Of a stretch of DNA of 64,000 nucleotides, positions 17,642 to 26,630 are shown one piece after another; the stretch's first letter is position 1; each line of letters starts with the position of its first letter. Origin of the DNA: Cytobacillus sp. NJ13. GTDB lineage: Bacteria > Bacillota > Bacilli > Bacillales > Cytobacillaceae. A program made the translations under genes and the position numbers. The stretch spans positions 4,863,501 through 4,927,500 of the forward strand of contig JAUCFP010000006.1 in the NCBI GenBank assembly GCA_030348385.1. The letters run 5' to 3'. The notes beneath the pieces were generated by a model. That model was not told the origin of the DNA, ran no database searches, and was given only the letters and a program-made list of their open reading frames with translations.

Positions 17642-18340
17642 TTAGTTTCCAACAATTGCCTGGTAGGAGCATGCATCACAGCCAGTCAGCATATTTTGCT
17701 TTTCCACCAGCTGAATGGAATCAAACAAACTTTCAAACATTCCCTTCAAATATTCATAATGCATATTGCACACAGGCTCTGCATGCCGAGCTGCAACCTC
17801 TTTAAATGGGCAATTATAAATTTGGAAATAGACAATGGTCTTTTCGTCATTTGCATCAAATTCAGGGTGAAAACCTGACATATCGGCAGCATGCTTTAAG
17901 ATGTTTAATTTCTGGTCAAAGGTAAGTTTTTCTGTGCCTGCAAATCTTCTAAGCTCTTGCTGGATCAGTTCTCTGCCAAATTTCTTTCCTGTCGAATATA
18001 GTGCTTTTCTGCCTTCTTCACCTAACTCCAGCATTGTCTCCATGGCTATTTTGGCCAGCAGCTGATAATCCCTGTAAGGAAAATGCAGCTGAATTACATC
18101 ATCAGATAACCGGTATAACCGGCTTGGCCTTCCGCCTTTGCCTGTTTTTTTTGTTTCAGATACAAGCATACTGACATCTTCGAGCTTGGATAAATGCAAT
18201 CTTGCCACATTGGGATGGATGCTGAAATTATCTGCAATCTCCTGTACGGTAACATTTTTATGTCTTTTCGTAATGTATTGATAAATATAATAGCGGGTTG
18301 GATCGGATAACACATTAGTTATTTTTAATGTTTGCTCCAT
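17642..18340 (-). CDS. winged-helix regulator with C-terminal Cys cluster (SufR-like)
   Basis: A 232-residue DNA-binding protein. The N-terminal winged helix has LSDPTRYYIYQYI, VQEIADNFSIHPNVARLHLS and a GGRPSRLYRL wing. The C-terminal sensor region has Cys177, Cys191, Cys221 and Cys224 (NCPF, EPVC, GCDAC). The pattern resembles the Fe-S cluster site of SufR-type repressors, though the spacing (C-x13-C-x29-C-x2-C) is not the cyanobacterial one. I infer an iron-sulfur or metal sensor. It is transcribed divergently from mgsR across a 246-base region. Confidence 0.82.
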   Translation of the reverse strand: MEQTLKITNVLSDPTRYYIYQYITKRHKNVTVQEIADNFSIHPNVARLHLSKLEDVSMLVSETKKTGKGGRPSRLYRLSDDVIQLHFPYRDYQLLAKIAMETMLELGEEGRKALYSTGKKFGRELIQQELRRFAGTEKLTFDQKLNILKHAADMSGFHPEFDANDEKTIVYFQIYNCPFKEVAARHAEPVCNMHYEYLKGMFESLFDSIQLVEKQNMLTGCDACSYQAIVGN

Positions 18341-18494
18341 TTATTGTCACCTCAAAAGGGTTATTTATTCCCGAGGTCATCAGCAGTCACTTATATGATT
18401 TAGCTGGCGCCTTCCTGGCCTGCTTCCATTATAATACAGTCGATTGAGGTTAACACTGTAATCACTATAAGTTTAGAAAATGTTCACAAATGAG

Positions 18495-18520
18495 GTTTAA
18501 TTACTTATACAAGAGTGTAT
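18495..18520 (+). promoter_or_regulatory. candidate SigB promoter of mgsR
   Basis: GTTTAA (18495-18500), 14-base spacer, GTGTAT (18515-18520). This differs at one position from the SigB consensus GTTTAA-N12-15-GGGTAT. B. subtilis mgsR is known to be SigB-dependent. Confidence 0.55.
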
Positions 18521-18586
18521 ACATTAATTATACAAATGATGTACAATAAGAATAGATATAATACTGAATTTGTGAGGTGAAGAGGT

Positions 18587-18940
18587 ATGAGCCAATTGAC
18601 ATTTTTCACATATCCCAGCTGTACTTCCTGCAGAAAGACGAAAAAATGGCTGACAGCCCATTCAATTGATTTTGAAGAAAGACATCTCTTCAGGGAGACT
18701 CCATCACCAAGAGAATTATTAAAAATCCTTTCCTTAACAACAAGCGGCCTTGACGAGCTGCTCGCGACCCGCAGCCAATCCTATAAAAAACTGGAACAGA
18801 ACCTTGAAGAATTATCGTTATCAGAAGTGGTGCAATTGGTAATAAAGGAGCCAAAACTGCTCCGGAGGCCCATACTGACAACCGGAGATAAAATTGTCAT
18901 TGGCTATAATCCGGATGCATTTAAGAATATTGCGAAATAG
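18587..18940 (+). CDS. mgsR: MgsR, Spx/ArsC-family stress regulator
   Basis: A 117-residue thioredoxin-fold protein of the Spx/ArsC family. It has the redox CTSC motif at residues 12-15 (YPSCTSCRKT) and the family pieces RETPSPRELLKIL and LLRRPILTTGDKIVIGYN. In B. subtilis MgsR binds RNA polymerase and controls part of the SigB general-stress regulon, activated through its thiol pair. GAGGTGAAGAGGT precedes the ATG. The Cys-rich regulator lies opposite. Confidence 0.93.
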   Translation: MSQLTFFTYPSCTSCRKTKKWLTAHSIDFEERHLFRETPSPRELLKILSLTTSGLDELLATRSQSYKKLEQNLEELSLSEVVQLVIKEPKLLRRPILTTGDKIVIGYNPDAFKNIAK

Positions 18941-18950
18941 ATTTAAAGAG

Positions 18951-18982
18951 GAATGCGTATATAATGCGCATTCTTTTTTTTT
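18951..18982 (+). terminator. intrinsic terminator of mgsR
   Basis: GAATGCG / CGCATTC stem followed by nine T. Confidence 0.85.
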
Positions 18983-18988
18983 GAAGTG

Positions 18989-19017
18989 AAAAAGGAAGGA
19001 ACACCTGGTGTCCTTCC
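18989..19017 (-). terminator. intrinsic terminator of tRNA-Gln
   Basis: On the minus strand, GGAAGGA / TCCTTCC stem followed by TTTTT, just after the tRNA 3' end. Confidence 0.8.
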
Positions 19018-19024
19018 ATAATTA

Positions 19025-19096
19025 CTGGGCTAGCAGGATTCGAACCTGCGCATGACGGAGTCAAAGTCCGGTGCCTTACCGCTTGGCTATAGCCCA
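19025..19096 (-). tRNA. tRNA-Gln (anticodon UUG)
   Basis: The minus strand begins TGGGCTATAGCCAAGC and folds as a cloverleaf. Acceptor arms are TGGGCTA/TAGCCCA with discriminator G. The anticodon stem-loop is CGGACTTTGACTCCG with TTG. The T loop is GTTCGAATC. CCA is not encoded. A TTGACG hexamer lies about 60 bases upstream and a terminator follows directly. Confidence 0.97.
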
Positions 19097-19243
19097 TCAA
19101 TTCATTTGGTACACTTTTATTATGAAAAGAAAGAATTAATTTATTCACAAATTCGTCAAAAAGTTTTGCCGGAATATGAAGGTTATGCCCGGCATTAGTC
19201 GAATTATTATCTATAACAATTAATAAAGGTGGTGCATAAGTAG

Positions 19244-20314
19244 TTGAGTATAATTGAAAGAATGGCAGAACGAATTATTAAAGACGCCGTTAGGAGCCAT
19301 GCTTCCGACATCCACATTATTCCCCGAAGAAAAGATACTCTAATTCAGCTTAGATTCGGCAGCCAATTGACCCCCAGGCTTTATCTTCCCAAAGAAGAGT
19401 GTGACAGACTGATTTCTCATTTTAAATTTACCGCTTCAATGGACATTGGTGAAAAAAGACGGCCGCAAAGCGGTGCATATTCCCTTGAAGTTGATGGACA
19501 AATGATTGGACTGCGTTTTTCAACCCTCCCATCAAGCCACAGCGAAAGCCTCGTTATCAGAATTCTGCCCCAGCAGGAACAAATTCCTTTTTTTCGAATC
19601 AGCCTTTTTCCAGACATGACCAGAAAAATGCTTGCATTGCTGAAGCATGCTCATGGATTAATAATTTTCACAGGCCCAACCGGAAGCGGAAAAACCACAA
19701 CATTGTATTCCCTGCTGAATGAAACCTCCCATATGTTCCATCGCAATGTGATCACCCTGGAAGATCCGATTGAAAAAGAGAATGACTTGGTTCTTCAAGT
19801 TCAAGTAAATGAGAAAGCGGGCGTTTCTTATTCCGCAGGCTTGAAAGCAATACTTCGCCATGACCCCGATATCATTATGGTGGGTGAAATCCGGGATGCG
19901 GAAACTGCGAAGATTGCAGTTAGAGCAGCGCTTACAGGACACCTTGTCTTAAGCACGATGCATACTCGGGATGCTCAGGGGGCTGTATATCGTTTAGCTG
20001 AGTTTGGGGTGAATATGCTGGAAATTGAGCAGACACTAGTGGCTGTCACTGCTCAGCGCCTTGTCGAATTGAATTGCCCTTTTTGTGAAGGGGACTGTTC
20101 TCCATTCTGCTATGGATACGGCAGGTGGAAAAGGGCAAGTGTGTTTGAGCTTCTTGCAGGAAGAGCGCTTAATGCCTCCATAAAGAAGGCAAGAGGCGAA
20201 ATCAGCCTTGTTAAGTATCGCACACTTAAAGAGGTAATAACTAAAGGGATTGCTCTTGGATATATAAAGGAAACTGAGTACAGCAGGTGGGTGCACGATA
20301 ATGCAGACAAATAA
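19244..20314 (+). CDS. comGA: competence pseudopilus ATPase ComGA
   Basis: Traffic ATPase that assembles the DNA-uptake pseudopilus at the membrane. It has SHASDIHIIPR at the start, Walker A GPTGSGKTTT, the Asp box ITLEDPIE and Walker B region DPDIIMVGEIRD, and the His box LSTMHTRDA. A C-terminal Cys cluster (CPFCEGDCSPFC) probably binds zinc. The TTG start lies about 11 nt after AAAGGTGG. It overlaps comGB by 14 bases. I saw no clear pair of ComK boxes upstream. Confidence 0.95.
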   Translation: MSIIERMAERIIKDAVRSHASDIHIIPRRKDTLIQLRFGSQLTPRLYLPKEECDRLISHFKFTASMDIGEKRRPQSGAYSLEVDGQMIGLRFSTLPSSHSESLVIRILPQQEQIPFFRISLFPDMTRKMLALLKHAHGLIIFTGPTGSGKTTTLYSLLNETSHMFHRNVITLEDPIEKENDLVLQVQVNEKAGVSYSAGLKAILRHDPDIIMVGEIRDAETAKIAVRAALTGHLVLSTMHTRDAQGAVYRLAEFGVNMLEIEQTLVAVTAQRLVELNCPFCEGDCSPFCYGYGRWKRASVFELLAGRALNASIKKARGEISLVKYRTLKEVITKGIALGYIKETEYSRWVHDNADK

Positions 20315-21332
20315 ATGGACCATTCAAGAACAGGGTTTGTTTCTGAAGAATACAGGAGAACTGCTGTCCAGAGGGTACCCCTTATCTGAGGCACTGGAAT
20401 CACTGATGCATCAGCTGCCGCCAAAACGAAAACATGAAATCAGCCTGTGCCACTCTCAATTGAAAGCAGGATTTCCATTTTATCAAATCCTTGCAAACAT
20501 GAACTTTAATAAAAATCTGATTGGCTATGTATTTTTTGCTGAACAGCATGGCGGTCTTGCTTCTGCATTTCTTGAAGGAAGCGAAATGGTGCTGAGAAAA
20601 GGCAGGGACATCGAAAAATTGAAAAAATTGATGGCCTATCCTATTTTTCTGATGTTCATTACCGCATTGCTATTTGTTTTCGTTGATAAAGTCCTGCTCC
20701 CCCGTTTCTCTTCTTTATTCGTTTCCATGCAACTTCAGCCTAATTTCTTCACAAAAGCCGTTTATTTGTTTGGGGACCTTCTCCCATTATTCATTCTGAT
20801 TGCACTCTTCGGATTAGTCCCTTTGCTTATATACTATTTTTTTAGATTCAGAAACCTTTCCCCTATCCAGCAAAAAAAGATCATGGTAAAAGTTCCTGCA
20901 GGAGGCCATTTTCTTCGCCTTTACTACACCCATTTCTTTGCTGCACAGCTCAGTCACCTTTTAAATGGCGGCCTATCCATACATGAGGCACTTAGTCTTT
21001 TTGAGAAAAATGATAAGCAGCCTTTTTACAGTGCCCTGGGTGAAGCCGTGAAAATCAAACTCCGAGAGGGGAATAAGCTTGAGAATATACTCATGAGTTA
21101 TCCTTTTTTTGAAAGGGAACTGGCCAATATTATCAGACATGGTCAAAAAAATGGCAGGCTGGACCAGGAATTATCTTTTTTCAGCAGGCACTGCCTAAAC
21201 AAATTGGAGGAAAAGACAGAAAAACTCCTAAAAATGATTCAGCCTATTTTATATATGTTTATCGGGTTTTTAATAGTCTCAATGTATTTGGCGGTTCTGC
21301 TGCCTATGTTTCATCTATTGGAGGGATTCTAA
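20301..21332 (+). CDS. comGB: competence pseudopilus platform protein ComGB
   Basis: A 343-residue GspF-family inner-membrane platform protein with two T2SF domains and three transmembrane segments (around residues 115, 165 and 320). Family motifs include FAEQHGGLASAFLEGSE, MAYPIFLMFITALLFVF and IRHGQKNGRLDQELSFFS. It works with ComGA to polymerise ComGC. It overlaps comGA and ends one base into comGC (TAATG). Confidence 0.93.
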   Translation: MQTNKWTIQEQGLFLKNTGELLSRGYPLSEALESLMHQLPPKRKHEISLCHSQLKAGFPFYQILANMNFNKNLIGYVFFAEQHGGLASAFLEGSEMVLRKGRDIEKLKKLMAYPIFLMFITALLFVFVDKVLLPRFSSLFVSMQLQPNFFTKAVYLFGDLLPLFILIALFGLVPLLIYYFFRFRNLSPIQQKKIMVKVPAGGHFLRLYYTHFFAAQLSHLLNGGLSIHEALSLFEKNDKQPFYSALGEAVKIKLREGNKLENILMSYPFFERELANIIRHGQKNGRLDQELSFFSRHCLNKLEEKTEKLLKMIQPILYMFIGFLIVSMYLAVLLPMFHLLEGF

Positions 21333-21658
21333 TGAAATGGCGCATAGTAAACAACAATGACAAAGGGTTCACGCTCATTGAAATGATGATTGTTTTATTG
21401 GTGATTTCGGTGCTTTTAATCATTACCATTCCGAATGTAACGAAACACAATTCAAAAATAAACAGCAAGGGATGCGATGCGTTTGTTAAAATGGTGCAGG
21501 CCCAGGTTCAGGCATATGAAATTGACAATAAAGAGCTTCCTTCGGATATACAGGATTTAGTGGATGCTGAATATCTCAATGCCGAAACCACTACTTGTCC
21601 AAATGGAGATGCCATTAAGATTTCTGCAGAGGGGAAGGTTGAAACTGCAGGGTCATGA
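21332..21658 (+). CDS. comGC: major competence pseudopilin ComGC
   Basis: A 108-residue type IV-like pseudopilin with the processing site KGFTLIEMMIVLL (cleaved after Gly by ComC, Glu5 conserved) and a hydrophobic helix. Two Cys (GCDAF and TTCPNG) match the stabilising intramolecular disulfide known for ComGC. It overlaps comGD by 4 bases. Confidence 0.95.
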   Translation: MKWRIVNNNDKGFTLIEMMIVLLVISVLLIITIPNVTKHNSKINSKGCDAFVKMVQAQVQAYEIDNKELPSDIQDLVDAEYLNAETTTCPNGDAIKISAEGKVETAGS

Positions 21659-22095
21659 TAAAAAACAAAGAAGGCTTTACATTAATAGAAACTCTATTCA
21701 TTTTCAGTATTTTCCTTATTATTGCCACGATTACAGCTGTTCTTCTAAAACCGCAATTCCTCTATCTTGAAAAGATAATGTTCTTTTCCCAATTAAAGTC
21801 TGACCTGCTTTATGCCCAAAACTATGCCATAACACATCAGACAGATGTAGCTATTCAGATTATTCCCGAGGAGAACAGGTATTTTGCTCAGGTAAAGCTT
21901 GCAGCTGATCCTATCATTAGCAGAGAATATCCGGGAATCATTGAGATTAAGGAGGGGACCATGCCTTTGTTTTTTCAATATGGGCCAGGCGGCATTACAA
22001 ATAAATTCGGTACCTTCTATGTCAAAGCAGACAATGATCAATACAAAATTACCTTTTTAATCGGAAGAGGGAGATTTTATGTGGAGAAGGAATGA
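21655..22095 (+). CDS. comGD: minor competence pseudopilin ComGD
   Basis: A 146-residue minor pseudopilin with prepilin site EGFTLIETLFIFSIFLII and a globular C-terminal part (YGPGGITNKFGTFYV). It overlaps both neighbours in the comG operon and is thought to help prime pseudopilus assembly. Confidence 0.9.
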   Translation: MIKNKEGFTLIETLFIFSIFLIIATITAVLLKPQFLYLEKIMFFSQLKSDLLYAQNYAITHQTDVAIQIIPEENRYFAQVKLAADPIISREYPGIIEIKEGTMPLFFQYGPGGITNKFGTFYVKADNDQYKITFLIGRGRFYVEKE

Positions 22096-22408
22096 AGGCT
22101 TCTTTTTGGCTGAACTCCTGCTTTCTTTATCAGGGATGCTGCTTGCAGCGGGCATAGTGTTTCCTCTTATCATTAAAGCTATAGAGCATTCTGAAGAGGT
22201 AAAACAGGATTACGAAAGCACACAGCTGCTTTATGAGAGTCTTCAGCAGTCCGCCTCGGAAGGGCGTTTTCCTGAGGGGAGGACTATAAAAAGAAATCAA
22301 ACAGTCTATGAAATATTCCCTAAGGAAAACCAAGGATTTATGGAGGTTTGCATAAGATATGAAAATGTACGGGATAGAACGAAAGAAAAGTGTGAAGTAT
22401 TTCAATAA
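22079..22408 (+). CDS. comGE: minor competence pseudopilin ComGE
   Basis: A 109-residue protein with a prepilin-like start EGFFLAELLLSLSGMLL (Gly-Phe and Glu5 conserved) and a short tail. AGAGGGAG lies before the ATG. It overlaps comGD by 17 and comGF by 50 bases. Confidence 0.87.
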   Translation: MWRRNEGFFLAELLLSLSGMLLAAGIVFPLIIKAIEHSEEVKQDYESTQLLYESLQQSASEGRFPEGRTIKRNQTVYEIFPKENQGFMEVCIRYENVRDRTKEKCEVFQ

Positions 22409-22838
22409 TAATGGATTTACCATGCTGGAGATGCTGTTTGCGTTTTCAATATTTTTATTGATCGTTTCCTTTTTGCCGATCAGCTTTAATTTCCTCTTTC
22501 AGGACTGGAAAATGGAAGCCAGGACACAAAGACTTGAGTGGCATGTATTTATTAATCAGCTGAAAAAAGAGATAAGGCTTGCTGATACTGCAGATATATC
22601 ACCTGTTTCAATTGCATTAGCGATAGACGGGAAAAGTGTGATTTATGAAAAATATGGTTCCAATTTGAGGAGGAGAGTGGATATGAAGGGCCATGAAATT
22701 GTCCTTCAAAAACTAGATGGTATTACATTCAGTTCCTTCAATGGCGGAGTTGAAATAAATGTATCGGATAATTTTGATCAGGAGCATTCCGCTTTTCTTT
22801 ATTACCTGATGAATATGGAGGATGTTGATGTACCGTAA
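22359..22838 (+). CDS. comGF: minor competence pseudopilin ComGF
   Basis: A 159-residue protein with prepilin site NNGFTMLEMLFAFSIFLL after a basic leader of about 18 residues. The tail includes MEARTQRLEWHVFINQLKKE, typical of ComGF. GGAGG lies 12 nt before the ATG at 22359. It overlaps comGE and comGG. Confidence 0.9.
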   Translation: MKMYGIERKKSVKYFNNNGFTMLEMLFAFSIFLLIVSFLPISFNFLFQDWKMEARTQRLEWHVFINQLKKEIRLADTADISPVSIALAIDGKSVIYEKYGSNLRRRVDMKGHEIVLQKLDGITFSSFNGGVEINVSDNFDQEHSAFLYYLMNMEDVDVP

Positions 22839-23211
22839 TCAGGAGGGATTTTCTTATCCGCTTACTTTAGCAATCATTCTGGCTGCACTCTTTCTCCTTA
22901 CGATTCAATTAGATCAATTTATTTCTGAGAAAAGGATAGTGAATCAGGCGGAAACCGTCATGATGCAGGAGTATTACTTACTGTGTTCCTTTAAAAAAAC
23001 TGAAAAAATGCTGAGAGAAAATATAAACCCGGAAAAGTCAGGAATTTATTCGTTTAAAAATGGATCTGTTTCATATGAAATTTCACAAGTGGCAACAGGC
23101 TTAATTCAAATTACTTTCAAAACGAAAATTGGCTCTGATAAGGAAATTTCCGGATATGCTTACTATGACACGGATCTGCAAAAAATGATAAAATGGATTG
23201 AAAAACACTGA
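22828..23211 (+). CDS. comGG: minor competence pseudopilin ComGG
   Basis: A 127-residue protein with EGFSYPLTLAIILAALFLL. It lacks the usual Glu5, as does B. subtilis ComGG. The ATG at 22828 lies 6 nt after GGAGG; an ATG at 22822 is too close to that site. It overlaps comGF by 11 bases and closes the comG series. Confidence 0.87.
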   Translation: MYRNQEGFSYPLTLAIILAALFLLTIQLDQFISEKRIVNQAETVMMQEYYLLCSFKKTEKMLRENINPEKSGIYSFKNGSVSYEISQVATGLIQITFKTKIGSDKEISGYAYYDTDLQKMIKWIEKH

Positions 23212-23223
23212 GTGGGGATAAAG

Positions 23224-23721
23224 ATGAAGCCAATTTACTTAATCGGATTCATGGGTGCCGGCAAAACAACAATTGGAAAAGAGCTTGCATCCTGCTTAAA
23301 TCAGGAAGTAATCGATACAGATGAAGAAATAGTTAAGCGGGAGAAGAAAAATATTAATGATATTTTTGAAGAGCATGGAGAGGGATACTTCAGAAACCTT
23401 GAAACGCTTATATTAAATGAATTTGATAATAGAGCGGGAATTGTTACTACTGGCGGGGGAATTGTGGTTAAGCCTGAAAACAGAAAAATGCTGAATGAAA
23501 AAGGAATCGTTTTCTTCCTTTATGCATCGCCGGAAGAAATATTTAAACGGATTGAAAATGATCATTCCAGACCACTGCTGAAAGGCGATAAAAAAAAGCT
23601 GATTCAGGAACTTTATGAAAAAAGGATGCCGCTTTATAATGAAACCGCCCATGTGGTCATTGATACCACTAATAAAGAAAAAGCAGAAATAATTCAAGAA
23701 ATAATAGATTGTTTAGGGTGA
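23224..23721 (+). CDS. aroK: shikimate kinase
   Basis: Phosphorylates shikimate with ATP in chorismate synthesis. It has the Walker A GFMGAGKTTIGKELA, DTDEEIVKREKKNI (substrate Asp), the shikimate-binding Arg in EGYFRNLE, TTGGGIV and the lid Arg in DHSRPLL. About 165 residues is normal. I start at the ATG at 23224, after GTGGGG; a GTG at 23212 lies inside the ribosome site. It follows comGG closely, so partial co-transcription is possible. Confidence 0.93.
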   Translation: MKPIYLIGFMGAGKTTIGKELASCLNQEVIDTDEEIVKREKKNINDIFEEHGEGYFRNLETLILNEFDNRAGIVTTGGGIVVKPENRKMLNEKGIVFFLYASPEEIFKRIENDHSRPLLKGDKKKLIQELYEKRMPLYNETAHVVIDTTNKEKAEIIQEIIDCLG

Positions 23722-23799
23722 AAACTCGTTGGACATACTTGTAAATGATAAATAGCAAGCTGTTTTTGCAATATGTGCGGAAAAAGGCAGGTATGACAA

Positions 23800-23985
23800 A
23801 TGAAATCCAACGATTATGTAAAGTATCTTACACAGACAGTAGTAAAATATATTGATCAGCCCAAAGATGAGCGAAAACGGTATAGAATAGAGAAAAAGGA
23901 CATGAAAGAGCCGTTTTTATTCAGGTGGTTTGGAATGTTTTCATATCTTTTCTATTTGGGCATGAGAAGAAAAAAACATAAATAG
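23800..23985 (+). CDS. yqzE: YqzE family protein
   Basis: A 61-residue basic protein with a central run of Arg/Lys and a hydrophobic segment (FLFRWFGMFSYLFYLGM), fitting B. subtilis YqzE, which lies just after comG. AAGGCAGG precedes the ATG. Function unknown; its neighbourhood suggests a competence link. Confidence 0.85.
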   Translation: MKSNDYVKYLTQTVVKYIDQPKDERKRYRIEKKDMKEPFLFRWFGMFSYLFYLGMRRKKHK

Positions 23986-23992
23986 TTTCATG

Positions 23993-24020
23993 CAAAAAAC
24001 CGGCAATGTCTGCCGGTTTT
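23993..24020. terminator. bidirectional intrinsic terminator
   Basis: CAAAAAACCGGCA / TGCCGGTTTTTTG stem around ATGTC, shared by yqzE and the convergent yqhG. Confidence 0.88.
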
Positions 24021-24030
24021 TTGTGTGGTT

Positions 24031-24825
24031 TCATACTGCGCTGTCTGTCAGATAAAAGAGGCCCCCATTTATTATAGAGATATTAATTTTTGGTTCATAT
24101 TGCTCTTGAAGGGCTGCTTTTTCGTTTTCATAGCTTTCGCCCTTTTCTTCTGCATCTTCATAAAAATGTTCAAGAAGGTTGAGATCTTTTTGCCAGCGGT
24201 TACGAGCTTCATCAGCCCATAAATGTTCTTCTTGTTCAATTTCGGACTTTATGAAATTAGCTACCCTGAATACACCGCTCCCCGGCATAATGAGTGGAGA
24301 TAGAGTGAAAGAGTAGTCGGGAATCTTAGGTGTAAGGCTCATGCCAAGCAATCTGTCATGAAAGCTTTCGACCATTTGTCCATTTATTAATTGGAGGCCG
24401 ATGGATTTAAAGACATCTCTTTTTCGGTCGCATTGATAAGATACGCGGACGTTCATTCCCAGCCATGGCCTTAATGGAACCTGCATGCCAGGTGCCTGCC
24501 GGTGGTTTTCATATAATCGTATATAGCCTGCCAGGTTTCGGGCTGAATGAAAGATCTGGTGAAGTCTTGGGGAGCCAAAATGAATGACTTCCCCCTTAAT
24601 ATGCGCAGGGGCGAGCTGCTGGTTTGTAATAAGTGTAAGCTGCATAGGATTAGGGACTCCGCCTGTTTTTTCGAGATAATGCCAGTAAAAGGGGCGATTC
24701 ATTAATTCCTTATCCAAATCGATCGTCAGCTGTACGATCATATACCCCGGGCTTTTATCAATTATTTCGCATCCATTTGCGTGAAAATACCTTTCAAGGA
24801 ATTTATGAATTTCCTGTTGCTGCAT
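24031..24825 (-). CDS. yqhG: YqhG family protein
   Basis: A 264-residue protein starting MQQQEIHKFLERYFHANGC, with LRPWLGMNVRVSYQCDRKRD in the middle and a coiled end. It is known only as the conserved partner of YqhH. Its 5' end overlaps the 3' end of yqhH by 23 bases, so the two are coupled. No catalytic motif is visible. Confidence 0.88.
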   Translation of the reverse strand: MQQQEIHKFLERYFHANGCEIIDKSPGYMIVQLTIDLDKELMNRPFYWHYLEKTGGVPNPMQLTLITNQQLAPAHIKGEVIHFGSPRLHQIFHSARNLAGYIRLYENHRQAPGMQVPLRPWLGMNVRVSYQCDRKRDVFKSIGLQLINGQMVESFHDRLLGMSLTPKIPDYSFTLSPLIMPGSGVFRVANFIKSEIEQEEHLWADEARNRWQKDLNLLEHFYEDAEEKGESYENEKAALQEQYEPKINISIINGGLFYLTDSAV

Positions 24826-26491
24826 TCAGTCCACCTTCTTTCATATCTTCAGCAAATTGAATCATGCTCGTCAGGTTCTCCATTTTGATTCGCATTTCAC
24901 CTTCTGAAGCTGATCTTCCGAAAATATCAACAAGGTGATCGTCAATACTGCCAAATTCAAGTTTTGTTAAAATATCATCCAAATCACCAATGACTTTTTC
25001 GAAAAGATGTATTTTCTCATATAAAAGCTTCATTACATGTTCTTCGACTGTATCTTTCGTGGCAAAATTATAAATCATGACATCCTTTTCCTGGCCGAGA
25101 CGATGGATACGTCCAATCCTTTGTTCGAGACGCATTGGGTTCCAGGGGAGATCGAAATTAATGATATGATTGCAGAATTGCAGGTTTATCCCTTCCCCTC
25201 CTGCTTCTGTTGCAATCAGGATCTGGGCATTCTTTTGGAAAAGCTCCCTCATCCAGTCCTTTTTGCCTCTTTTAAATCCTCCCCTGAACGGCACAGATGT
25301 AATTCCATATTGTTTTAAAAACCACTGAAGATACATTTGTGTTGCTCTGTATTCAGTAAAGATTATGACCTTGTCATTTATTGTTTGTATTAATTCCAGA
25401 GCCTTTTGAGCTTTGGAATTTTGCTGGACAGCTTCAACTTTTTTAATAAGGCATTGTATTTGTTCCTGAAAAGCTATTGAGGGCTGTTCCTGTCTTTTCA
25501 GCATATTCTGAAGGGTAAAATAGACAGCTTCCCTGCTGCTGCATGCCTCTCTTTGCAGGGTCATCACTGAAAATTGGCTGGAACTGACCCAGTCACCTTC
25601 ACCCCGCAGCTCTGTTACAGCTTCATAAAGCTCGCGCTCAGCCTGTGAAAATTCAATCGGTATTGTTTCCACATGTCTTTTAGTCCATTCGATTCCTGTA
25701 TCTGCCCTCCGGTTGCGGATCATGACTTTGTTTACGAGTTCTTTTAGATGTGCATCATCGTTTAAAGAACGCGAGTCCTTTTTATAATTCTCATAAAAGG
25801 CTGATTCATTGCCCAGATGGCCGGGTTTGAGCAAGGACACAAGATTGAATATCTCACTGATGCGATTCTGAATGGGTGTTGCTGTTAAAAGGAGGCAAAA
25901 CTTCTTTTTCAGGTTTTGCACAAACTCATAGTTTTTGGTTTTATTATTTTTAAGCTTGTGAGCTTCGTCTATAATGATCAGATCATAATCCAGGCTGTAG
26001 ATAATGTCCCGATGCGGATTGCGTTTGGCTGTATCGATGGATGATACCACAACGTCGCATTGTTCCCATACATAGCTTTTCCGCTGTGCCACAGCAGGAA
26101 TGAAAAATTTGCTGTTCAGCTCCATGGCCCACTGTGAAACGAGGGAAGCAGGAACGAGTATAAGGACTTTTTTTACGAGTCCTCTGATCATATATTCCTT
26201 TAATATCAGACCAGCTTCTATCGTTTTGCCGAGACCGACTTCATCAGCAAGGATCGCTTTGCCGTTCATGCTTTCTACAACCTGCTTGGCTACTTCCAGC
26301 TGATGGGGAAGGGGAGTAAGGTTCGGCAGATGCTTTGGAGCCTGCAGGCCTTCGAAATCAGGAATAGTCGTGTGGTTTTCAACCTCTACAGCCAGTTTAT
26401 AAAGCTCCCAGTTTCCCCATGGGCCGTCGTCATCAATTCTTTTTAAGAATTCATCCTGCCAGGCAGAATCAAAGCCAATTTGCACTGTCAT
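24803..26491 (-). CDS. yqhH: SNF2-family helicase YqhH
   Basis: A 562-residue Swi2/Snf2 (RapA-like) ATPase. Motif I is ADEVGLGKTIEAG, motif II DEAHKL, motif III LTATPIQN, and motif VI QRIGRIHRLGQ. The C-terminal part extends past the helicase core by about 90 residues. RapA-type enzymes remodel stalled transcription complexes; that role is inferred. AAAAGGAG precedes the ATG. The gene is divergent from the gcv operon. Confidence 0.93.
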   Translation of the reverse strand: MTVQIGFDSAWQDEFLKRIDDDGPWGNWELYKLAVEVENHTTIPDFEGLQAPKHLPNLTPLPHQLEVAKQVVESMNGKAILADEVGLGKTIEAGLILKEYMIRGLVKKVLILVPASLVSQWAMELNSKFFIPAVAQRKSYVWEQCDVVVSSIDTAKRNPHRDIIYSLDYDLIIIDEAHKLKNNKTKNYEFVQNLKKKFCLLLTATPIQNRISEIFNLVSLLKPGHLGNESAFYENYKKDSRSLNDDAHLKELVNKVMIRNRRADTGIEWTKRHVETIPIEFSQAERELYEAVTELRGEGDWVSSSQFSVMTLQREACSSREAVYFTLQNMLKRQEQPSIAFQEQIQCLIKKVEAVQQNSKAQKALELIQTINDKVIIFTEYRATQMYLQWFLKQYGITSVPFRGGFKRGKKDWMRELFQKNAQILIATEAGGEGINLQFCNHIINFDLPWNPMRLEQRIGRIHRLGQEKDVMIYNFATKDTVEEHVMKLLYEKIHLFEKVIGDLDDILTKLEFGSIDDHLVDIFGRSASEGEMRIKMENLTSMIQFAEDMKEGGLNAATGNS

Positions 26492-26630
26492 AAAAACAGC
26501 TCCTTTTATCTATATAAAGATATTGCCCAAACCTTGTTAAGGTGGTACGATGTTAATAGCTTTGAAAGTTTTGAAAGTTAACACATTACATTTAGTTAAC
26601 CGAAATAATGGATTCTTTATTTTTTCTGTT

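Noticed and set aside
19097..19243. ComK boxes upstream of comGA
   Set aside because: Some A- and T-runs occur (AAAAAGTTTT), but no AAAA-N5-TTTT pair at a standard spacing.
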